Source: Ophioderma brevispina (Eukaryota > Echinodermata > Ophiuroidea > Amphilepidida > Ophiodermatidae). From it: 64,000 nucleotides of DNA. The stretch lies in contig JAMKCH010084940.1 in assembly GCA_023653785.1 (NCBI GenBank), positions 1-64,000 of the forward strand, read 5' to 3'. Each line of letters begins with the position of its first letter. Position 1 is the stretch's first letter. Positions 22,601 through 31,600 of this stretch are shown one piece after another. A program made the translations under genes and the position numbers. The notes under the pieces are model-generated. The model saw only the letters and a list, made by a program, of their open reading frames with translations, was not told the DNA's origin and did no database searches.

Positions 22601-25600
22601 AGAAATTCCAGTATGCTACTTAAGGTTCTAGAAGGAACATTACATATGTATTGAACATGTATAGTTCTGAAATGCAACTTTTTATTTATCACTTGGGATG
22701 CAGGTTATGAATGGTCAAGTTCTGTAGAGTATTAAACTGGAGGAAATATCTTGTAGTAGTTAGTAGAGAGACTGGAGTCATTGAATTTGTTTAAAATTAG
22801 GCTTACTATGCATTACAATTTTAATATTTATCAAATAGCTGCCGAATTGATAAGGTGGTAAATGTGATATCAACTAATACACTTTGCTTGGATTACTATC
22901 TTTTGCAGCTTTACTGGTAATGTGAAGTTAAAAGGCATCATTGTGATTGGCGGAGAGCACGACTTCCATCCAGCAGAAATGAGATTGTAAGTAAGTTGAA
23001 ATTAATAAGAGATAATGTATGATTGATTACACTTGTAGAGTTGAAGGGTTGATTTTTCAATATTACTTCTGATTCCAGGAGGAAAAAAGGACCATTTTTT
23101 AAATGGGAAAAATATAAAGGCAATACGATGAGTCAATGAATCTAAAATTCCACTTCTATTATTTTAGGCCCAATTAGGGACACATGTGAACACTTTCTGG
23201 GGTACTTTTTTTAGGAATAAGTAGGTGTTTTTACATGGATTTTCAACTGGTTCCAGGAGAGAATGTGAATGGGAAGTTGTCCATTATGTATTACAAATGA
23301 TGTCATCTAATGGGCCATTCTATTAAGAACTATCAATGCACACTCCCCTTGTGAAGACTATTCTGATTTGTCCATAGAGGGGGGTGTTGATTTTAAATGT
23401 ACTTTATACCCAATTGGATAGTATTCTATTTGAAATTAATTCTACTACTCATACCTAAACTTGTGAGTTTTTACAATAATGATATTGTGAGAGATGAAAA
23501 GTGTCAAGCACATTACTTTTTAGAACTCATAGCTTGACCAATATCTTTGTGTCTCGTACTCAATCCATCTAAATTTATAACATACTTGTACAGTAATAGA
23601 ACATATTGAACCCTACTATTTGACCTTAGTTGCATATTTGTCATTATGATGATCTCATTTGCATATTTTGTTAAGTTTAATTTGTCTGATTCACCTGAAC
23701 ATTGGTGAAAATAATTTTGTGTATCAGGTGATCATAGTGATCATAAAAAAAACCAAAAATGACATCCCAAGGTGAAATGTTTCATGTTTATTTCCCCATC
23801 CATACATGAAAGGTAGTCATGAAACTGGACCCCTGAATTTTTACTTAGAGAATGAAAGATGAGAAATTTTGTTTTGGCCATGCCGGCATCCACCACGATA
23901 AAATATTGGATGCCCAACCATTATGACACCATCTAAGATGGCAAAAAAATCTCATCTTTTATTCTCATTTAGTATTGTGTAATTTTTGGTTTTTATTGAC
24001 ATGATGTATTTGTCAAAAATATTATTATATCACTCTTTTTTATTCATTTAAATAATTGCCACCCCTTTTGAAAAAAAATGTTTCAATCCAAGGAGCCAAA
24101 GTCATCTTGCGTTGATCGTCACGCTGCGTAAATTGCATTTGCGTACAACCTCGATATGCACGACGCAGTATAAACACGTCATTTATGCACGTCAAATATT
24201 TGATTACACCGCATAACTGCTGCACGCCAGTGGCGTAACAGGCCGGGAAAAAATTTGCAAAAATCATGCTAAATCAGCCGTTTTTTAGCCCTCTGACCGG
24301 GAAAAATTGGTCTTTTGACCCCCCTGAGAGGGAAAATTTCCCAAGACTGGGAAATTTGCCCCCTCAGAGCGGGCAGGCCCGATATGCCACTGCTGCACGC
24401 ATTATCCATCTATTACCCAGTAATGGCTGGGCGGAGTTTTGATCAAAACCAATCAAATTCCTTGTTACATGATAAGCCACACCCACTGAATTAGAATAGG
24501 AGATGAAAGTCATTTTCCATTGTGGGTGCATCCATTTTGATGAGGTGGAAAGTCACACCAATGTTTATGAAGTGATAACCTAAGTGTATGCATGCACACG
24601 CACACACACACGCACACACACACACGCACGCACACACACGCTCACACTCTAATTTGAAAAGGTGAAGTAATTCACTTTTAGTATGTGCATTTATTTTCCA
24701 GATACAAGAACCAGGAGCACATGACATTTGATGATACCAGAGGGGAGCCAGATCAGACATTTGAAATGCAGCCAGATGTGTCAGGAAGAATTGAGTACTG
24801 TACAAAGTAAGTTGGGGGGGGGGGGTTACGAAAGGAGTGAAAAAAAAAAAAAAAAAAAAGTATTCCAAGGTGGATATCATGCTCGTGTACAAAAACGCGT
24901 AATTAGGGTCGTTTTTTGAGATCAGGCGATGTACGTGCGTACAATTGATTAGGGTATAAAAATCATAAAAAATTCAAAATTAGGCCATTTATATGCACAA
25001 TATGCTTTTCACGTCGAAAAATACGTGTTTAGGGTGTGAATTTTGAAATACTTTAAAAAATCAATTAAAATGCTGGAAAATAGTGGGTTTTGTTCCCCGA
25101 TTTTCTCCGGATTCACATGAGATTTCCTGCGTGCTTTCAACGTTTCGGCCTATTTAGCTAATTTTCTCGTGTTGTGTCATCGTCGCATAACTTTTATAAT
25201 TAGAGTTTCATTTCATTTCGGTGTTAATCTACACGATGACTGATCGTTACTATATATGTGCGCAGAAACGGAATTGGGTCTGTCTCTAATTTTTGTCACT
25301 TCTAAACAAGGTCATGAATATTTTAGTCCCGGGTTTAGTTCAATGAAATGGCTGAATGTGCATAAAAACAGTCAATAATTACGACATCCGGACAAGACTC
25401 ATAAAGCAATTTAGACATTTTTTGAAGAGCGCCCCAATTTTCAAAAAATTGAGATTTTTCCACGGTTGTGCCATTGGTAACTGGCTAGAAACCATACCTG
25501 TGAAATGGTTAAGCTCGAAAATGGGTATGTGTCGCAAACGAAGGAATTTTGTTAAGTAGAATAATTATTTATCGGGATCCCGATAATCAACGGCTGCTGG

Positions 25601-28600
25601 AAACGGCCTTACAATGTGACATAGCCGGGAAACTGCGCCATGCACGTGTCTACGCTCGCTCATCCATTAGTTGTTTTATTGGTTCAGGAAATCAAGTTAG
25701 GTTCTTTTTGCGCAGGTGACACTATTTCCAGGACAGACATAAAACTTAGCATTGCCAGCTCGCCGTTACGTACAATCTAGGATCCCAATTCTAATGACAA
25801 AAAATCGCTCATTGTAGGATTAATACGCATTTTTGAGCATTTCCGTTCGCAGGTGAGTTTTCTAGACAATTACCCACAAGCTGTGCAAAAATATCAAATT
25901 TGAAAATTGGGTTTTTTTTTAATATTGTTAAAAATGTGCTAATATTGCTCGTAATTCAAAAGAAACTAAAATACACAAAAAAACTTCAATGAAATCATGT
26001 GTAAATTTTCAGGGCCAGTTACAATAAGATACTATAGCCTGTTCAGTGTAAGGTTGAACACCTTTAGCCCAGTTCAGTCAGCCAGAGTATCTAGAGAGTC
26101 CTACAGGTGTCGGCTTTGGCATCTCGGTTGGACAAGTTAATACATAACCCCAAGGTTGAATGTTACATAAAACTACACCTTATAAAATGTAGCTAACAAT
26201 GATTAGCAATGACAAGCAAATCCCTGGGCGTCAACCAATCAATTAAATCCTTATTGTTGCAGTGGCTTTTCAAAGGAAGAATACATGTAGTCTTGTTGCA
26301 AACCAATCCTATGTGGTATTATCGAAAAAAAACCCAGAATTCCAAAAGCCCAAAAGAGAGATATACTTTGTTCCCTCTATGGGTCAGATGTGACCCACTT
26401 GGCCAAAGAGGGCGTGGCGTAGCTAGGATTTTAATATGGGGGGGCAGTGTCGCATCTCAACCGACAGAAAATGGGTAGGGTCCAGTGGCCCGCTTTAGGG
26501 GCCCCTTTGGGGTCCAGGGGAGAAGGCACCGGTGGGGGTTGAGGGGGCGAGGCCCCCTGAAAAATTTTGGGTTTTAATATGCTTTAAATGTCTTCGAGGG
26601 CTAAATTTTGTCGATTTGTAAAATTTACTTGTCGCACGCTGTCATTGAACTTTAACCTATACTTTGCCATCAATCCAGCCTGCAAGTGCCATGACCTGAG
26701 TTTTTCAAGTGAACCGACGTGGGCTCATCTCAACCGACGAAATCAATTTTGGGGGCCGCGGCCCCACTCGGCATGCCACTGCATAGAGTGTTAAAGGCAC
26801 ATTTATAAGATTTCTGTTAGGGTAGCACAAAATTTGTCAAATAATTGGAAGGGTGTATTATGAAACTGAATGCAAATTAATGGTTAGGATAGTAAAAACT
26901 AACATAAAACATGTGTTAAGGGTAGCAAAAATCAACCCAAGTATTGTTTAGGGTAGCAAAATCAACCAAATATGGTCTTGGGTGTTTTTTTGCCAAGTGA
27001 AATACTTGCTTATAAGGGTATGTTTTGGGAGGCCATACACGAGCATTGTGAATCCACCTTGAAAATACAGTGGCCCCCTCGGGGGGTGCATACTACGTGT
27101 AGTGTAGGGAATATTTCTTGAAAACTTGGGTGTGGATGCTCATGCAGGCTATTAGTGCATCATCCTGCAAAATAACCACAAGGGAATGCATAATTGGCCA
27201 AAAAGAATGATGTGAGGAAGCATATTTTGATCTCTAAGATCTTTCAACAGAAGATTGAGCGTTACCTCTTATTTTGATTTGATGAAATTACTTCATCATC
27301 ATTTGGTAATCTTTTGGAGAGCTGACTGTGCCTTGGGAAGACAACATCCAAGAACCTTTAGCAAAATTTCAAATTGCACGAGCTTGGGCATGATGAGGGC
27401 CAAGGTTGACAGCAAGCATTCTATCCATTTCACGTACTGAAGGTATCAACAGCCATCCACAAGTTGCTGAGAGACTTGGGATTGAGTAGAAGTAAAGTAA
27501 GATGGTTCTTCCTGCATGTTGCAGAATCTGATCATCATGGATATGTGGGGTTACCTTCGATGGAAAGATCAAAAAGGTGCTGAAATATTGAGAGCAAGAC
27601 AGTATGTTTTGGGTCGACTGAAGAGTCTGAACAAAATATCTGTGAAGAATGATGAACAGTTGGTGATAGGATCCTGTGATCATTCCTTACCTTGAATGGA
27701 CTCGTACGTTCTTCTCCCTTATCTATGTGGTTGGATGTGTTTATTTCCAAAGTGTGATTTGGGTGCCGGTCTCCTCCCATAGCCCATTTTCCTTCTTTCC
27801 TAGTCCATTTTCGCAGCATTCCCCGTTTGCCTAGTGTTTTGTTCATCAGCTAAGTTGACTAGGTTGGGTTAAAGGCACCTGAGCCCTGAGATTATCAGTG
27901 ACACTGATGCCAACAACATCGACCTGCATGATATACGAACAGTTGGCGGTTTGTGGCGTCGAGTGTATCCCCATTTGATACAGTATGGGTGGCACCTGGA
28001 CCAAATAAATGCTGAACCATTCCTTTATAATCCTTCAGATATGTGAAGATCATCATTAAAGAACCTATCTGGAAAGAACCATCTTGTGTCTTTGATGTAT
28101 TCATTGTTTTAGCACAAGACATTTCTGTTGATTATCCCCCCATAGAATGTATGGTGATAACACTGTGTATGTATAATGACCTCTGGGTCCGTATACCTTT
28201 GTGTGGTGAAACGTTGAGTGTGTTTTTGTTTGAAAAATGAAGAAACCAAGCTAGTCTTTCAATGACAGTTGTTTAGTGATCCTTTCAACAATCTGAATAG
28301 AGGGGTGGTGTCCCCGAATGTCAACATTGATTTTCAATGGGCCGTACCTCACATCTTACCTTTACTTTTTATATGCTCATAATTGTATTGGTTTGAAGTT
28401 CTACTATTGACTCTGATTGACTAAAAGAATGGACAATAAAAAATTCTACTTTTGAGTTAAATTACCGCCCCCAAAAAAAATTCAGCCACGAATGAACAAA
28501 GTTGCGCTATTTAGAGGGCCTCGTTAACTCCAAAGGAAAAACAAGCTAATGAACTTTTTGATGCCCGATTTGCATTCTACTACCCTAAATATTACCCTAG

Positions 28601-31600
28601 ATAGTGATGTTCACAGTTGTAGGGTGCTCCATTACTAATCTGTGACCCTCTACAGCTTCTTTCACAGCAGCAGCACTTTTGATGTTTTGATGGCTAACCC
28701 CCCTCCCCCGAATTTCCAATTGCTCTAGCTAGAAACGGAATGGACTATGATGCGCAAAATTTCAGGATTTTTTATATCTCATCAATATCTACCACCACCC
28801 TTAAAGCGAAAAAAATCCACGATGTGCTGCGGTGCACATCGCGAACGTTGACATGGAATGGCTCTATTTTGTCCACTTTTTGCCAGTTTAAACCAGCAAA
28901 CAAAACCTGGCAAAAATAGGTTTCTTTTCTTCCAGATTTTGCCATTTGCCAAATTGAAACCATGTTGGTATTTTGTATACTAATAAAAGCATTGGGAGAC
29001 AAGTTTGAAGCTTGTGCAACCCACACTTTAACTTTGCCAGATTTAACTGGTCCATACATTTCTAGAGTTTATAATCGTATTCTTTAATTCTTTTCTTCTG
29101 GGACAAACGGCGTACGCACAGAGAGCTTCATGCATTCAACTTACTTACGCACACTACGCCTACTACTACCATTAAACGCGCAATTTGCCGTGCAAGGGCA
29201 ATTGGAACATGCTGCTTCCGAGGTAAGGATACGCACATAATGGGGTGTTTGTTCTTTCGTGGTCCCAGAATTAATGATACATTATAGTTTGAGTTAGCTT
29301 GGCTGTCACAGATCATAGTATGCAGAAATCAATGCAAATGATACAATTAGTGAAGCTTTCCCCCCCTTTGCTAAAAGTAAAACAAAACCAAAACAATTCA
29401 TGGCACGAACTTCTTTCTATCAAGCAACTAATTTGAGGTATCGGATATCACCGCTGGCCTATGTTCCTACATGCTTTCACCTCGCAATTTCAATGAATTC
29501 AATCGGCAGAGTGGCTTGTTTCATCTGACGGCTTTTTCTCACATTGTTGCAGAATGTGATAGGAAAATGAATGATTTAACAAGAATATCCAACTTTTCCT
29601 GATTTCCCTAGCAATTTACTAGTACAGCCCAACTCCAGAGCTGGAATAATAAACCAAGAGGGGCATCGCTCGTGTTATTGATAGGCCACAGCGTAACCGA
29701 TTTCTCTCACACATCGCGCGCCATCCTTGTTGTTGCTAACCAGCCGCGCGTCGTCGCTGTTGCTGCATAAGCACACCACGCACCTACCAAATCGTGCGTC
29801 ACACGTTTATGTTTATCAGTGTTGGCTTCCCCATTGTTTTACATTGGTCCGATCGACCGATTTTTCTGCCATAATTATGCGAATCAATCGATGGAAGAAA
29901 CCATGCATCTAAAAAGATTCCGGCAATTCCCTAATGCACAAATTCTCCCGATGACCCCGTTAATTTTGCTTAGGAAAAGAGATTTTTGAGTCCGAGTGAT
30001 GCTGTGGGCATCGTTTTGTTATATGTTGTTTTCACTCGCTCAATATGACGAACGTAAAATACCGCGTGTTCATAATATGCATTAAGGGATTTCCAATACG
30101 ATACTAAACCAAATAGGTTGGTGCCTCAAACTATGATAATGAAGTGCGTATGCTCAGTATAATACTTTTGGGCACCATGCAGTGGCGTAACATGCGGGGG
30201 GCAGGGGGGCCCCTGACTACTTTGCCGGTAAAAATTTGCGAATTCATGGCTAATCAGCAGCCGTTTTAGAGCCCTCTGAACCGGGAAAAATTGGCCTTTT
30301 GACCCCCCCTGAAGGTGAAATTTTCCCAAGACTGGAAATTTGCCCCTCAGAGGCGGGCAGGCCCGTTACGCCACTGGCACCAATGGTTTTGATTACGCTG
30401 TTCGGGAGCATCCTTCGGGTCTTGGTTATATTTACGTCTTTGGCCCAACTCCATCTAGCAGTTTGTGTCACCTGCAAGATTTGAAGGAGGCACCTACCAA
30501 TGGCAAGCTATAAAAATGAGCTGTAAACATCAAATTCGGGCATAATTTGTAAATTTGAAGTCCAATTGCCAACAATTTGGGGGGCCATACATGTATATGG
30601 GAACATTCATATGATAAAACTGTCATTAGTCACTTGCACAGGTCAAAGGTCATCGATCAATTTAAAAAACAGGAGTGAAGGAAAGTGATACAAAAGCAGG
30701 CTCACTATATAGTTTGAATATTGTTCTTTTTTGTTAGAAAAAACAAACGCGTGCCAACCAGGGACTTGTAGTTGAATCACGGATGCTTTTTATGCAAGTC
30801 ACTCTACCACAAGCCTCGAGAAAATTGATTTATATTGATAAATAACTACCCTCAAGATTGTATTAGCACTCTAGACCCATTCCAGGAATTTCATACATAT
30901 ATCCACTCAATGATTTGTGTCATCCTCCTCTAGGCAGACTTAGTGGGTTTGGTCTTAGTAAGAGAACTTGCTGGCGATATATCAGTCTGGAACTTCATGG
31001 TAAATTAATAAAATTTCTTGGTTTTTGTAGGTTTATGCAGCCACACTTACAGAGTCATTAGAGCTATATGAAGACTCCTTTGTTATAACAGTAGGAGTTT
31101 TAACACTTCAGACAGAGCCAATAGAATTTTCCAGCTTCATGACTCCGCAACACTGACTGCTTTGTCTTTGTGTTTGATTGGCTCAGTATAGGCTACTCTG
31201 CAAGTAGGAATCAGCCATGATGTAAAACATCTGGTTTAGGACTTCTAAGAGACACTCAACTGGACCTCCAGCACAGGTGTCTTTTAAGGTGGATCATCGC
31301 GGCTACGGCTTCGTGCCCCGATCCGTTGAAATTCCATGAATGTTGGTATTTGATGTGAAAGAAACATGTGTGCCAAATTTTTTATTTTTCCAAAAAGCGT
31401 TTTAGAGATAGGTCACATATGCATTTTCAATTCCCCTGACTTTTGTACAGGACTGATTTTGGCAGTTATAGAAAGATGGACCAAATGGGCACTTTTTTGA
31501 AAAACTACACATTTTATTTCATTTCTTTCTTTCTCATTATGATTAGTGTATAAGATATGGTGTTTTGTTTTTTTTATGGGTTAGAGAATATCAAATCATC

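Larger units (their letters stand above)
21183..22908. other. PITHD1 intron 2
   Basis: It contains the palindromic/tRNA-like tandem element (21200-21830) and the tRNA-Thr-like relic at 22472-22545. The remaining 600 bases in between (21880-22470) show nothing recognisable. Confidence 0.6.
22987..24701. other. PITHD1 intron 3
   Basis: It contains a hAT-like MITE (24228-24392) and a (CA)n tract (24596-24643). The first 1.2 kb shows no recognisable feature. Confidence 0.6.

Noticed and set aside
24491..24892. 133-codon minus-strand frame overlapping PITHD1 exon 4
   Set aside because: It is antisense to a certain exon and crosses a CA microsatellite and a poly-A tract.
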